Positions 50,833-62,388 of a stretch of DNA of 64,000 nucleotides are shown here, piece after piece. The position numbers and the translations under genes are program-made. A model generated the notes under the pieces. That model saw only the letters and a program-made list of their open reading frames with translations. It searched no databases and was not told the origin of the DNA. Location of the stretch: assembly GCA_030248225.1 (NCBI GenBank), contig JASANE010012226.1, positions 118,700 to 182,699 of the forward strand. The letters run 5' to 3'. This stretch comes from Trileptium ribeirensis (lineage: Eukaryota > Nematoda > Enoplea > Enoplida > Thoracostomopsidae). Every line of letters begins with the position of its first letter. The first letter of the stretch is position 1.

Positions 50833-52250
50833 ACAACTAGAACCAACACTCCCCAATTTTTCGTGCCCTGTACCTAAATTTGGTCCTGTACTACCCGTCC
50901 TATTGAAAACCGGGGCCGCCAGCCTCGATGGAGCTCCGCAGGACCCCCATAACTTAGCTGGGACCCTGAACTTTACAATTTTACACGCATAAAACGGCGT
51001 CTAGCGGGCCTCCTAAGGGAGATACGTCAAATGTAATGCTCCTATGAGTAGGCGACCAGCCGGGGCATGAAAATGATCCCTCCCCCGGCCGCCTACTTCT
51101 TTCCGTTCCTGAAATATAAACAAATAATATATAAAATCCTTATTCGCAGGAAGAGCCTGAAGCGCTTTTATATTCTACTAAAACCATAGCGATTTTTTGG
51201 TTAGCGATTTTTTGGTTGTTTACGCGGGCCCTCTCTGTGCTTGCCAAGAAGTCGTAACTTGTCGTTGACCAGGGTACCTTACGTTATCATTATTATTTGG
51301 ACAAGATGTAGGGCTGTATCGTTGTTATATTTTGACGACTCGCTTTGGCCCATTGTTGGGTGTATATATATCTATCTATACATATATGTGTTTCGTTTTC
51401 TTTAACTGTTGCTAAGCTATTTTAAATTTTCAAAATTTCGCTTTTGGTGGGGCTAGGCAAAAAGGGGGGAAATTCGGGGTATAAAAGAGCTGATCCCAAT
51501 TCCTCGATTGGGACTAGTCGGGGTTTTTGATCTTAAGTTTGACGGTTGTCGCCACTAGGTAAATTTTTTCTCTTGTGTTTCATTGCGTTCTTTTCTTTTT
51601 GGGCTTTCGATTTTCCCAGGGTGGCTCTCGCCGTGCCTCCACGGTGGAGCGCCTCGCCTGGTCGGTCCGTTTTGCTCGCGCAAGGGCCGCCTTTGCGGGT
51701 GTTGGAGCGTCGGAAAGATTCTCTGTGCGCCCATAAAGACCGGACTCCGATAAAAAGGGGTTACAAAATTCGCGAAATTATTCAAAATTTATGCCCGCCC
51801 GCGTCTCGACAGGTTCCACAGCTCCTCGGGCGATTTCGTTTCGTTCATATGTCCGAGGGGTGGTCAAATTTTCTGTTTTGGATATAGGGTGAAATCTGTA
51901 GAGGATGTTTGTGAGAGTTCTTTAGGAATCCAAACACAGTCGCGATCTACGTCGTGGTGTTGCGTTCTCTAGAACAATCCCCAGCGATCTTCTTGCAAAT
52001 TATGGGTCGTGTTGATTTCTCACAAAAACGGGCCTCCCAAAGTCGTGCAGCTACGGTAGCCGGGAGCCCTGGGATTTCAAGCCCGGGACAGAAAGCCTCT
52101 GCTATCCCTGACGTGTCATCTCGGCAGGTCATGGGGTCCGGACTGCTTTCCACCTTTCCCTTAAAGAAAATTGTAGTCCGCACTCCAGCAGGCGACGAAC
52201 TGTGACTGTCTTGGGTAACATTCGCTTGTCTACATAGGGTTTGGGTGAAA
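50833..52250 (+). mobile_element. LTR-like repeat, left copy (5' part truncated)
   Basis: From ACTCCCCAATTTTTCG (50842) this copy runs parallel to 63135 onward. Shared landmarks are GAAAACCGGGGCC, GTAGGCGACCAGCC, CCGGCCGCCTACT, TATAAAAG (51480-51487), a CCCAAT/ATTGGG hairpin, CGGTTGTCGCC and GGGCTTTCG. The spacing from the first landmark to the TATA box is about 640 bases here and 625 in the right copy. A TATA box inside a long direct repeat suits an LTR promoter. The 3' end is uncertain. Confidence 0.72.
51480..51512 (+). promoter_or_regulatory. LTR TATA box and downstream hairpin (left copy)
   Basis: TATAAAAG at 51480-51487 is followed by CCCAAT-TCCTCG-ATTGGG (51495-51512). The equivalent position in the right copy also has TATA and a hairpin with the same arms but a different loop. 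Confidence 0.65.
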
Positions 52251-52639
52251 TTCATGTCTGAATAAGGGCTTAGTCAATGATAACCCCTAAATTGGGTTTA
52301 GTCAAAATTTACAGGTTGCAATAGGAGTGGCCATGGGACGCGGTCTTTTTCATCCTCAGGTGACACCAGTTGTCTCTGACCTGTTAAAGCCGAGCTCGCA
52401 ACGCCGAATTCTTCATTCGCGTGAGTAGTATGTGATGCAAATGAATGTGGGCCTGAGTTCAATTAAATTGCTAAACACATTAGCTGAGCGTGGAACGAAA
52501 CAGAGGCTGGAGTCGTCCGTGAATAAAACTGAAATAAACTTTGGTGGGACGTGGGTTTTCTGGCAGTATACCTACTCAAAACTAGGCCACTACCAGAATC
52601 GCGACCTTGCATTGCGCTAGACTTTAGATCAGGTTATTA

Positions 52640-53000
52640 CGTTACCGTAGGACCAAAAACGGGGGAACCTTACAAAGGCTACACTAGGACAAGATAGCCC
52701 CGCTTAAGGGATTAGTTGGACTATGAGGGAAAGCTGAGTCAGCCTTATTACCTGTGAGCAGGCCTAAGGGTTGACTCTCCCTCAGGAGAACCTTCGTACC
52801 ACTAGATACGTGGGCCAATATAGGGGCCAGACCGAACACCCTGGTAAACCTGCCGGCATCCTACTAAGCTAAGCGGTTCCCTTAGGTCATCTAGCAGATC
52901 ACCGGGGAGTCGTGGAAGCCGGGGTTGTCCGGGCACCACAACTAAGGAAAATGGTGGTGAAGCTGGGATCCCTTAAGGCCAGAACAGGTCCTAGTACATA
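52640..53000. repeat. Segment inverted relative to 61250-61600
   Basis: The reverse complement of 52722-52860 matches 61390-61530: GAGGGAGAGTCAACCCTTAG then CCTGCTCACAGGTAATAAGG, and CAGGGTGTTCGGTCTGGCCCC. It is GC-richer than its surroundings. The element it belongs to is not identified; it may be the internal or leader region of the LTR element. Confidence 0.6.
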
Positions 53001-53758
53001 ATTAAGTGGGGGTCACGATGTGAGCCAGCGTCATTAAAATCCTTAGGATAACAGAATTTTAATTACTGGGACTTTGTTAGTTAGTATCGTCAATAGCGAT
53101 GTGTGTCCATATCATGTAAACGCGTTTGTCATACTAGGCGTCTTGTAAGACCAGGGTAAAGTGACGGTCCCTGTAGGCACAGCTAACTACGATCACGACT
53201 AGCTCCTACAGTCCTTGGGTTTTAGTGCCGCTATTTGTATTTCTCTATAAACAAATTCTGATCTCGTGCACATGGTACGGTTGAAACAAATTTGCTTTAC
53301 AAATCGACTAAACAAAACTCGGCGCTGTTCGGGACCATGTGAACTACAAAGGAGTTTCGATATTTGAACGAAAAGTGAAGATGTACCACGACAAAACGAT
53401 GCTTGTTTAATCGTCGCGCGTGCCAGGTGGCCATACCCTAAGGTGTGCAGTGGAGGAAACTACGGGTATAGTTTTTTCAGGATACACGTGATTTCGTAAC
53501 TGCTGGAAATCGTAATCGAAGTAATCAGTGACTTAAATATTGATATTAATTCTATCGTACTGGTACTATTGAGAATGGCTTCAGTATTGTCAAATTTGAC
53601 CATTTAATACGGCTAAAGTACCTGCTTATCGTCGGTGGACATTTCATTAACGGAAATCCTGATTGATTTATTGTTAGCATTGCCATCTTGCCCGAGCGAT
53701 ACTGTATTATTTGGGACGTCAACCTCACAGTCATCTTTCTGGGTGCTGACGTTTTAGG

Positions 53759-53979
53759 TTCGACGGAACAATAAACATTTTATCTCGGGTCTTAGAGGCA
53801 GAAAGCGACGAATTGATCTCGTCCGACTCCTATATTTGTAACAACATCACAAACGACGCCTTCAGACACCGCGGTGTGGCTGTCTTACAACTGGCCTTGA
53901 CGGATCAACGAGGGAGAAGAGATATGGTACTACTCTGCTGCGAGGACATTAACAGACGCTCTCTAAATCGAATTCATGG
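53759..53979 (+). CDS. Unrecognised exon-like open stretch
   Basis: A frame without stops runs about 73 codons from just after an acceptor-like TGACGTTTTAG to a donor-like ATG|GTCAGT. It includes ILSRVLEAESDELISSDS, AFRHRGVAVLQLALTDQRG and RRDMVLLCCEDINRRSLNR. GC content rises over it and the residue mix looks protein-like. I do not recognise the family. It could be an exon of an unknown host gene or an LTR-element ORF fragment. No flanking exon was found. Confidence 0.3.
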
Positions 53980-54717
53980 TCAGTATTCGTAAAGTTTTGT
54001 ATATAACTATATTTTATTCGTTATGATGTAAATTATGGGAAATAATGTTTTTTTCTCTCATTGCTTATATCCCAAATGAAGTTATTGTGAGTTGCTGAAA
54101 GGTTGACAAACGTATATTCTGTGTCCATTTTATTATTTGCACGTAGTTCCAGGTAAGTCGTCCGACCAATATTGCTAACGTATTGCTAGTCGGGCCCCTC
54201 TTTTAATCGTTTAGTTGAAAACCGGTCCCATACTGATGTTTTTGGTACATTAAACGCCACTGGGATTTGCTGCTAAGGTTTAACTAATTTCTAAAGCCAG
54301 TGAGTGTCAAAGTTGTGATCTTTTCGGCATAACTATTAGTATCAAGGCCCACTAGACAAAGGCTTCGGTGATTTGCCTTTGATGGTTTCGGTGCCGTGTT
54401 AGAACTGAATAACGGGGAAATCTCTTGAGAGTATTTCCAAGATATTGAGCAGGAATAGGTGATAATATTACCACTCGGCTGCAGGCAATAGAATCAGTTG
54501 AGCGAAACGAAAACTTCACACCACCAGTCACATACCTAAGGAATAGGCACACGAGTATTGTAGAGAATTCAAAATTTGCTTGATAGTAGCAATTCCCGCA
54601 ATGAAATAAGCACGTATATCTAATTATATATTTAACATCCGTGCTCAGGTCAGGTCTGAACCACGGACGCCCTACAGCTAGAAACAAATAAAGATTAACA
54701 ATAAGTCGGAATTCAAA

Positions 54718-56178
54718 ATGTCATTACCAGCGAGCGCAAACAGAACACCGATTACCGGCTCGTCAGCAACAACTAATGTAGGAGGTGACGCGACCACCAC
54801 GGCTGGTAGTACACACGGACCAAGCCCCACTGTATCAGGAGACCCATTAGAAGCAATCCTGCAGCAGCTGATGGAACGGACAACGACAACGGCACCAATC
54901 ATACAAGTACGCGACATCCCACCTTTTTTCAGGAGCTGATGGACAGGACTTTGAGGCCTGGTTAGCCACATACGATATACTGACGGATGCGAATGGATGA
55001 ACGCTTGACCACAAACTAATTTGCTTATCGATTGTATTAAATGGAGAAGCGCTTAAGATCTATGAGAGTTTCCCAGACTGCCAGAAACAAACGTATGAAG
55101 CTCTTTGCTACAACATGGGTTTCATTTATTCCTCCTCGAGATGAGGACTCATTAATCACGTTACGCATGTGCATACAGGGAGACCGAGAATCGGTCGCTA
55201 TGTACGGACATGACCTTCGAAACTTAGTGGACAAAGCATTCCCGGAGGTCGAATGTGAAAGTGTGACGCGTTACTGCAGAATTTCTTGCGACAAGAACTG
55301 AGAAAGGAACTGAAGTCTGGTGTTATAGGGAAGACTTATCCATCTTTCAAACACATGATTGATAAGCTCAAGTATAATGAGGACGCCCTTGTATCGTCGC
55401 AAAAGGAGGTGTCGGAATACCGGTTCGCAAAAGCAGCCGGTCTAAGACAGTAAACTGTATGTCTCCGGGAGGCGAAAATAATCAACTAGTGGATCAGATC
55501 CGAGAGGATTTAGATGAGAATAAGCGCACTACAGCTGGCAGCAATGCTACTATCGCCCGGCTCATTTATCCACTAGATAAGCGTGCCGAGCAACTCCAAC
55601 TAAATGCAATGATGCAGAATAACGGAACACCGTCGCTAGGCGCTACCGCAATACCAGCAGCAACGCCAGTGGGAAATCAATGTTTCCGATGTGGTTATAT
55701 AGGGCATTTCGCCAGAGAGTGCCCGTATTTCCGAATGGATGTGTACGATCCGCGACAAAATGAGTATACACACTTAGCCATGCGAGTAGCGCCTAGTTAC
55801 ATGTACAACGCACCACTACCAATCGCTAGCGAATATGCTAGGCCACCGCCGCAGTACAACGATATGCCTCGGCACCGGGTAGTCGAATCTAGAGGCGACG
55901 ATTGGAACAATACGGCTGATCAGCGGAGATATACTGGTTACGGGCAGCAAGGGTACTATCGCCCAGAGCCTGCAACCTATAATGCGTATAGAAATGGCGG
56001 TCAGACCGAATATTATAACAGGTCTCGTGGACTTGGTACAAACAGGTACAGCCAACGAAACAACGGGTATAACCCAACATTCGACCGACGCTATGTCGGA
56101 CCAGCCCAACCACTGTCGGCTGAAGCAGCACCGTTCCGTCCGAGCCCGCCCAGCAACGGTTGGAATAATGCAAATTAA
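54718..56178 (+). pseudogene. Gag polyprotein with CCHC zinc knuckle, frameshifted
   Basis: Gag packages the element RNA in a cytoplasmic particle. The first frame (MSLPASANRT..., 54718-54940) shifts at a T-run near 54925 into a capsid-like region (DGQDFEAWLATYDILTD). That region has a stop near 54998 and continues to about 55130, with more capsid at 55160-55450. The third open frame (55459-56178) carries the nucleocapsid knuckle CFRCGYIGHFARECP at 55681-55725 (CX2CX4HX4C). After this comes an R/Y/G/N-rich tail. It has at least three frame breaks. Confidence 0.82.
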
Positions 56179-56436
56179 TTAGGAGCAGTACCTTGTAGTA
56201 GAACTACGCAGACACCAATAAATAACAACGATCGAGTTGACCGTCGTAATGCAGGCGTAATGTCAGTGACCAAAGCAGTAGATCCAGAGTTAGCACACCG
56301 CTTAGATGTCATGCGGCATGAAATGTCCACGCTGGAAGAACGCGCAGGAGCTGGCTTAGGTACCCGTTCGGCCCAAGTTAACATGATGGTCACTGAAGAG
56401 GAAGCAACGCATGAACACAATAGCCCAAATTTCTAA

Positions 56437-57280
56437 GTGGAGCAGGAATACCTAGACGAAGTCGAAACAGAACGAGGTTCATATCAAGTAAACTTATTGC
56501 AAACAAGTAGGGACACACCGCGAAAATGGTCACAAGGAATTAGCGCGGAAGGCGTTAAACCAGATCCAGAAAAGGCGATAGCAAGCGAAGAATTTAAACG
56601 TCCGGAGACGCTGAAGCAGCTTCAAAGTTTCCTCGGACTAGTAGGTATTATCACAAATTTATACCAAATTATTCGGATATATGTGAACCGTTGAATGAAC
56701 TAAAACGCGTGGCAGCGTGGCCGAGTGGTTAGATGGCCTGCTTCATAACCGTGAAGTCAGGAGTTCGAATCCAGTGGTCGCGCTAATCTCCTTGGGCAAG
56801 GGACTCAGCCACAATTGCTTCGCAGCACCTATGCGTTAAACAGGTACTAGACTTTGGTCTAGGCGGATAACATCATGGGTAGTGTAAAGGGCAATTATCA
56901 TGGCCAGCCTACACACAATGCTTTTGGATAATAACCTGGATTGTCACCTAGTGCCAATTGCATGATTATCCGACTTTTTTAATTAAAACGCAAAGACACC
57001 GAATTTAAATGGACACGTAGATGTGAAGAAGCCTTTAAGAAATTGAAACAAGCGCTACTAGACGAACCCGTATTAGTACACCCCGATTTCACACAGTCGT
57101 TTATCTTACAAACAGACGCTTCAGGATACGCAATGGGCGCAGTGCTGCCATAGAAAACCAAGCAAGGCCTCAAGCCCATTGCATACGCAAGTAAGGCTCT
57201 ACTTGATTATCAACGACGATATCCCGCAATAGAAACAGAAGCTCTCGCGATTAGATGGGCAACAAACTTTAAGCTCCTTT
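56437..57280 (+). pseudogene. Pol remnant: RT C-terminus and RNase H, split by a SINE
   Basis: The first part reads GVKPDPEKAIASEEFKRPET then LKQLQSFLGLVG, the RT-RNase H connection of Ty3/gypsy elements, and loses frame near 56646. After the SINE the frame resumes with FKWTRRCEEAFKKLKQAL, then VHPDFTQSFILQTDASGYAM, where D of TDAS (57112-57123) is an RNase H catalytic residue. An in-frame stop is at 57151. AIETEAL near 57235 holds the catalytic glutamate. The RT palm motifs are absent. Confidence 0.85.
56709..56983 (+). mobile_element. tRNA-derived SINE, 275 bp, with 8-bp target duplication
   Basis: TAAAACGC flanks both sides (56701-56708 and 56984-56991). The head is tRNA-like: an A-box-like TGGCCGAGTGGTTAGA and a B-box-like GTTCGAATCC, the two internal Pol III promoter elements. 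The body contains CCTTGGGCAAGGGACTCAG, a word common in SINEs, and the element ends in a short T run. Removing it with one duplicate restores the pol frame exactly at this point. Confidence 0.9.
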
Positions 57281-57299
57281 AGCGGCAAACGACACAAAA

Positions 57300-58524
57300 A
57301 CAACCAAACCCATAAAATATATCAGCATTTTAAGCCCTACGGCCGTGTAAAACTGTTATTAATTTATTCGTTATATTAGAATAACAGAGCGAAGTGGGCG
57401 GGATCATGTCCATGCCCTGGCTGGTCGCCTACTGGAGAAAAAGAGGATTTTAACGTAAATCCAATAGGTGGCCTGTTAGAGACCATTTTAGGAGGAAAAG
57501 ACAGAGAGTTTTGTGTCCCCCCGGTGTTATTGGGGTCCGGGGCGAGCAGGTGGGGTGGGGGGACCGGTTAGGGTGGAATAGTTAGGATAAGATCCCTTGT
57601 AGGCGTAGGGTTCTAAAAATTGGCGAGTTTTGGTTGTATTCGTGGTGTTCCGAGGCTTTAAAAATTGGATGTTTGAACGCTTAGTTGGGGGTCCCTAAGT
57701 ACCTGTCGGTGGGGGCTAGGTTGAGCCGAAAGGGCGATTCAGAATGCTTAATGACCCCCAAAGATATTCCATTAGCCTCGGTTGACCTTTGTTGTAAGAC
57801 CTTTTTGGAATTTGTGAATTTTGAATTCCTCATTAAAATGTAGCTTTGTGCGGTTTCTACTTCCATTAGATATTATTTTCAAGCGAACATGAACAACACA
57901 TTATCATTACTCCTGTATGTCAGGGCAGGTCCTTCCATAGGTCCGACCGCTTCAAACCGCGACCCTAATCGAAAGAGGCCCCAAGTTATAAATTTCTGCA
58001 TGTTACCTGACCAGTCCTAAAAACGTTGGAACAAACAGAGCAAATTGCTAAACATAATACGATTCCCAGGCGTGCGCACCGGGATCAGCCTAAGGGTACA
58101 GAAATTGCAGAATTTGCTGAGTAAGCATGAATAGTTCCTCCTACCGACCCCGACTCATCCGAGTGCGCATTCTTCGTCTCCGCTACACGATATTATAATC
58201 AACATATCATTATTCCATAATGATACACAGTTTTGCTATACGTTTTCGTTCCCACAGGGCCGATCGGATACCTATTGCTTGAGTCAATATAAATTTCATT
58301 TGTGATGCGAAGCCGCCCCGCGCACCCCGGGCTGGTGGAGTGTGATAATATGGGCACATGATATCAATATACTGTTTATTTCAATTATAACAATGATTTA
58401 TACACACACCATTATGAGGATCACGCTCCACCTGTATTCGATCGCCATTTTAGGTTCAAATTTGGTCCCTTTTAGCATTATCTTGCATATCGAGAGAACT
58501 GGTAGAAAAACTAGGGCTGTTACA
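57300..58524 (-). mobile_element. Inverted, truncated copy of the LTR-like repeat
   Basis: On the minus strand it begins TGTAACAGCCC at 58524 and follows 62389 onward. Shared landmarks are GGCGATCG.ATAC.GGTGGAGCGTGA, GGGTGCGCGGGG, GGTATCCG.TCG, AGCGTTCAAACA and CCAGCCAGGGCATG. It stops at about 57300, before the TATA region, next to the gypsy RNase H remnant. Confidence 0.78.
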
Positions 58525-61249
58525 AGTCACCTTAAAAAATTCAAATTTAAAAAATTCACTGAAACTTCAGGGGTCTTGTCCGCAATATTATATTTCATGC
58601 GAGATTTTCACTCATTTTCTCCCTAAGTTACGCAAATTTTGTCTTGGTTCAAAAGCAATTTCGCAACGTTTCGTCGAACCCTGAACCTCGGTAATACAAT
58701 CCGAGTGTGCGAGGTGAGTCTCCATGAGGAAAAATTATTCAACTCAAAGTTTTCGGTGCACGTTCTACACAGTTTATCGGAACAGGCCGATTCTTTTAAA
58801 CTCTGATAGTACATAAATTCTCACTTGCCTCCCTCCCCACACCACCGGCCTATCTTACGCACCAGGGTACAGCATATTTTATCTTAGTGAACAAAGCTTT
58901 TTGTTGGTATGATGTTTTATGTGCCTCTGTGGACATTTAAATATCACTAATCGACACCATTGATTTGAATTACCCTGCGCCTGAACGCTCTCACAGAACT
59001 CAGACACTTTACCCTCCTCACATTGCACAGTTCCAGGCCACCCGACCATCGGAGTAGACCAGGCTTTCTCAGTAGCTGCAAAGATAGGACAGACTGGTTG
59101 AATAGTAAGTTCGTGCGAGCATCGGGGACGTTACATCGAGAGAAGCCGAGGATGTGCCGTATTATCTGAGCGGATACCACAATTTTAGAAATATGAATCG
59201 CACTGCTATTTGGTTAAATTTGATTACCAAAAGATGTTTCGTTTTATTTTACTCTTTACATGATAGTTGACAACGAGATGCTCAGAAATATCTATAATAT
59301 CGCGCATTCACTTAATGTCCGAATTAAATAACACACATTTTGCTCAATAAATTTAACCAGAAAACCGCACCCTGCCGATGAGCCCGACACTCGCAGGGTC
59401 ATCGAGAGGTAGTCAGCGCTGAAATCCAAAAGAAAACCCATTTATACTCAAACGCTTCTTGTCTTTTGGAGCTTCGAATTGTAAAAGGAGCCGTCCTAAC
59501 CCCCATCCTGCGTGGAAAGGGAAGCCACCATCAAACGCTAAAGCGACAAAAAGAAAAGACGGAAAGCTGAGCTAAAAGCAGCTGATCTAAGTAACTGAAA
59601 GCAAAGAACTTGTAACAGGGCGGCAACCGCTCCGGTTCACAATTTTATCCGACTATTTCCGATGCTGAATCATAAGACCGTCTTTTATACACCTATGTGT
59701 ACTCCTGATTTCCCAGGCCCTTGCGACATTCCAACGTGAAATCCAGAGTAAATCAAAATTTAAAATTTTAAAATCATATAAAAAGCACAAGTTTACGACT
59801 TATAATGCGGCGTTCACGTTATAATGTCCCCGCTGTTTGGATCTTTTGTCCCCCTGTAGTCGCGACCCTACAATATAGACAGTCAGGGTGACACCATACT
59901 GTGAACCTATTGCCTAGGGTGTGCCACACACCCCTAGCTACTACATTTTTTCTTGGCAGTGTCGTACACACCCTTAGCTACCAATTTGGCGCGAATTAAC
60001 TATAACGAACACCGTCTGTAACTAATGCGGATTATTGGTCCACTGACCTGTGTAGCTTTTTATAAATTTACAATATTTGTATCTAGACCATATAAACAAT
60101 GCTCAAATAATTCCGAACACTGTCAGTAAAACTGCCAGAAGACACGGTGTGCCTCACACTGTCAAAAAATGGTAACACGCGTAACTAGCTACCGTTGAAA
60201 AAATTTATTAAAAACATGGGGTGTCTAAGACACCCTGTTGTCAACAGTGTGCCTGACACTGTGTGGTGTACATAGGTTCCAAACGTTGGGGACATTATAC
60301 CGTGAACGCCGCATAAAGCGCACCCAGTAAACGCATTTAAAACGACACCAAAACAGTAAAGCAGCATTACCATGTGTCGACAGAACTAGCGTCAGTAAAA
60401 TATAATCATAAGAGTCTCCGACACAGCACCAAACCAATATAAAGGGTGACCTCAACACTGCTACAATAAAAGTCCAAACCAGACAGCAGAGATGTGCCCT
60501 CGCACCGGCGTAAACAAAACGGCTAAACCTTGCTGCACTGGTCTGAAAAAAATTTCTGCAAGGCTCGTGAATACGGTGGTAGGCTGGTACGGATCAACTG
60601 CTTATGGGAATAAATATTTTTATATTTGCGTATTGGTTGGCCGTCTAACGCCCAGGACTGAAGTTTTTTGTGTCGCAGTAGGATTTACCTAGCTCTCTGT
60701 ATACTTACGAGGTCGGTTAATCCAGGAAATGAATCGAACTTTTACAGTAAAGAACTCAGTCTCCAGTTGAAGCCCAAAAATCGGGGAATCTTAGGAGTTT
60801 TGTTGCCGCCCTGGGCGTTTAAAAAAGGAAAGCTTATACGTTTAAGTGGAGCATTTAAACCGGTATCTGTGAGTTTATAGTGGCCCCTGTTGTGCTTATT
60901 GGGAACCTTAGTGTATATAGTAGATAGCTTTAATCACCTATTACCCCTAATGATAGCTTAAGCCAGAATGCTAGTCCAAAGTTCGCATGCCTCCCTCATT
61001 GCTATTTCTGCTTCTTCCGTTCGTTATTCCACTACTCTTCCTGCATTTTGGGCGTCTTAAAGTTCAGTTTTCGCTCTGGGTGTCAAAAGCATAACCTACG
61101 GGCTTTTTGTCAGTACCGCTGGTTGTTCAGCTTAAAAGTTGTTTTTGATTGCTTCATCAAGTTCGTCCTCACTAAATAAACTCCGTATCTTCACTTTGCT
61201 TTGTGCTACAGCTACGACTGTTGACACCTGACACCGAAATGTGATGACG
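58525..61249. other. Stretch between LTR-like repeats, nothing recognised
   Basis: No coding similarity was recognised. GTGTGCCT(C/G)ACACTGT occurs twice near 60149 and 60247, GGGTGTC-TAA-GACACCC is a perfect hairpin at 60219-60235, and a bulged hairpin lies at 59376-59404. Open frames are short. Confidence 0.35.
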
Positions 61250-61700
61250 CCTCTCACAATGTGGCGCACCTAAATTATGTGCTAGGACTAGTTTTAGTGC
61301 TAAGGGATGGTAGCTGCACCATTTTTTGGTGCCGGGATATAACTTCGGCTTCCCCGACTGAAGAACTTAGACAACCGGTTAGCTTGGCAGCCCGCAGGGT
61401 GGTTAAACAGTGTGTTCCGCCTGGTCCCTATTTTGGCCCGTGTTAGTAGTATGACGGTCCTCCGAGGGAGGGTCAACCCTTAGGCCTGGTTGCAGGTAGT
61501 AAGGTTGACCCGTCTTTCCCTCATTTCTGCTATTCCATTTGTGATTCCCGGTCCGCAGCTGCTGTGTATCCCTATGAGCTGTAAAGGACAAGCCTTAGGC
61601 ATGTTTGCAGGTAGTAAGGTTGATCCGCCTTTCCCTCATTTCTAATATTTCATGTGGGACTCCCGGTCCTCAGCTGCAGTGTTTCCCTATGAAGCCTGGG
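61250..61700. repeat. Segment inverted relative to 52640-53000, with a 115-bp tandem duplication
   Basis: It matches the reverse complement of 52722-52860. Within it the unit CTTAGGC(C/A)TG(G/T)TTGCAGG followed by TAGTAAGGTTGA(C/T)CCG and CTTTCCCTCATTTCT is repeated at a spacing of 115 bases (61481 and 61596). Confidence 0.65.
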
Positions 61701-62388
61701 GAGGTTAATTCTTATTGTTTTAGTATGTGTTTCCTCGAATTATCCACTGGACAACAACACTAGGGGAGACATTTCATATTTTAGGTGTTGTTTTCATGAA
61801 TGCTCCCCGAAAATTAACATTGCTGGGGCTGATATTTAGAATGGACTACCGCTATGCCTGTACTGACTCGAAACATGAACACCTATTTTAATATTTCACC
61901 TTTGGTGATTGGTTTGCTTACACTCAAATCAAATTAACACTGGTGGGGATGATATGTTAGTATTGTGTTGGTACTGCTAACATGTTTCTGATATAATCAA
62001 TCAAACACCAGTGCGACTAATACTTTAGTGATGCGAGAGTAAAACTTAAGGTAACCACGCTAATCATCCTATCTTGTAATTACCGATATCGAACCGCAAA
62101 CCCTTATTACGGAAAAAGGTTGAATTTCATTCGGTTTTTCGCTAACCGAAAATTGGTAAAATCAAATTCAAGTGCCATAAATTAGACCTTATTTTCGAAC
62201 AAAAATTCAGCATTTTCAATTTCCCTATATGTCTAGTCATCTAAATTTAGATTATTCAGTATTCGCGAACAAAGTTAATACAAAATGACGTCACAATCAA
62301 ATCGATCCTACAAGAACAAAGTGTTCGCGAACAAAACCGGCTTTAATTCAAATTCGACATATTTTCTTTTTCATCTATTGGGGTAATA
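61701..62388. other. Repeat-like stretch upstream of the right LTR
   Basis: Words such as AACACTGGTGGGGATGATAT recur loosely at 61760-61980. TTCGCGAA palindromes occur at 62262-62269 and 62324-62331. No polypurine tract is clear immediately before the LTR start. Confidence 0.3.

Larger units (their letters stand above)
54718..57290 (+). mobile_element. Ty3/gypsy-type LTR retrotransposon gag-pol, internally deleted
   Basis: Gag with a CCHC knuckle (54718-56178) is followed by the end of RT and the RNase H region (56437-57280). Protease, the RT catalytic core and integrase are absent, so this is an internally deleted copy. A tRNA-derived SINE sits at 56709-56983. Similarity ends at about 57290, where an inverted LTR-like repeat begins. 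It may be the internal part of the element whose LTR-like repeats flank it at 50.8-52.2 and from 62.4 kb, but this is not shown. Confidence 0.8.

Noticed and set aside
52640..53230. rRNA-like appearance of a GC-richer patch
   Set aside because: No conserved rRNA core sequence is present, and the patch is one half of an inverted repeat pair with 61.25-61.6 kb.
55816..56173. Two ORFs of about 95 codons antisense to gag
   Set aside because: They are shadows of the R/Y/G/N-rich gag tail on the plus strand.
56709..56785. Possible functional tRNA gene
   Set aside because: The A-box and B-box are good, but the T stem pairs poorly, the anticodon arm is irregular, and the segment is the head of a 275-bp unit with target duplications. 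It is better explained as a SINE.
59371..59420. Hammerhead-like CCGATGAG...GGGTCATCGAGAG
   Set aside because: The core should read CTGATGA and GAAA; both are wrong here. The bases instead form a simple bulged hairpin.
62286..62293. TGACGTCA palindrome as a CRE-type regulatory site
   Set aside because: A single 8-mer in repeat DNA with no gene nearby has no supporting context.
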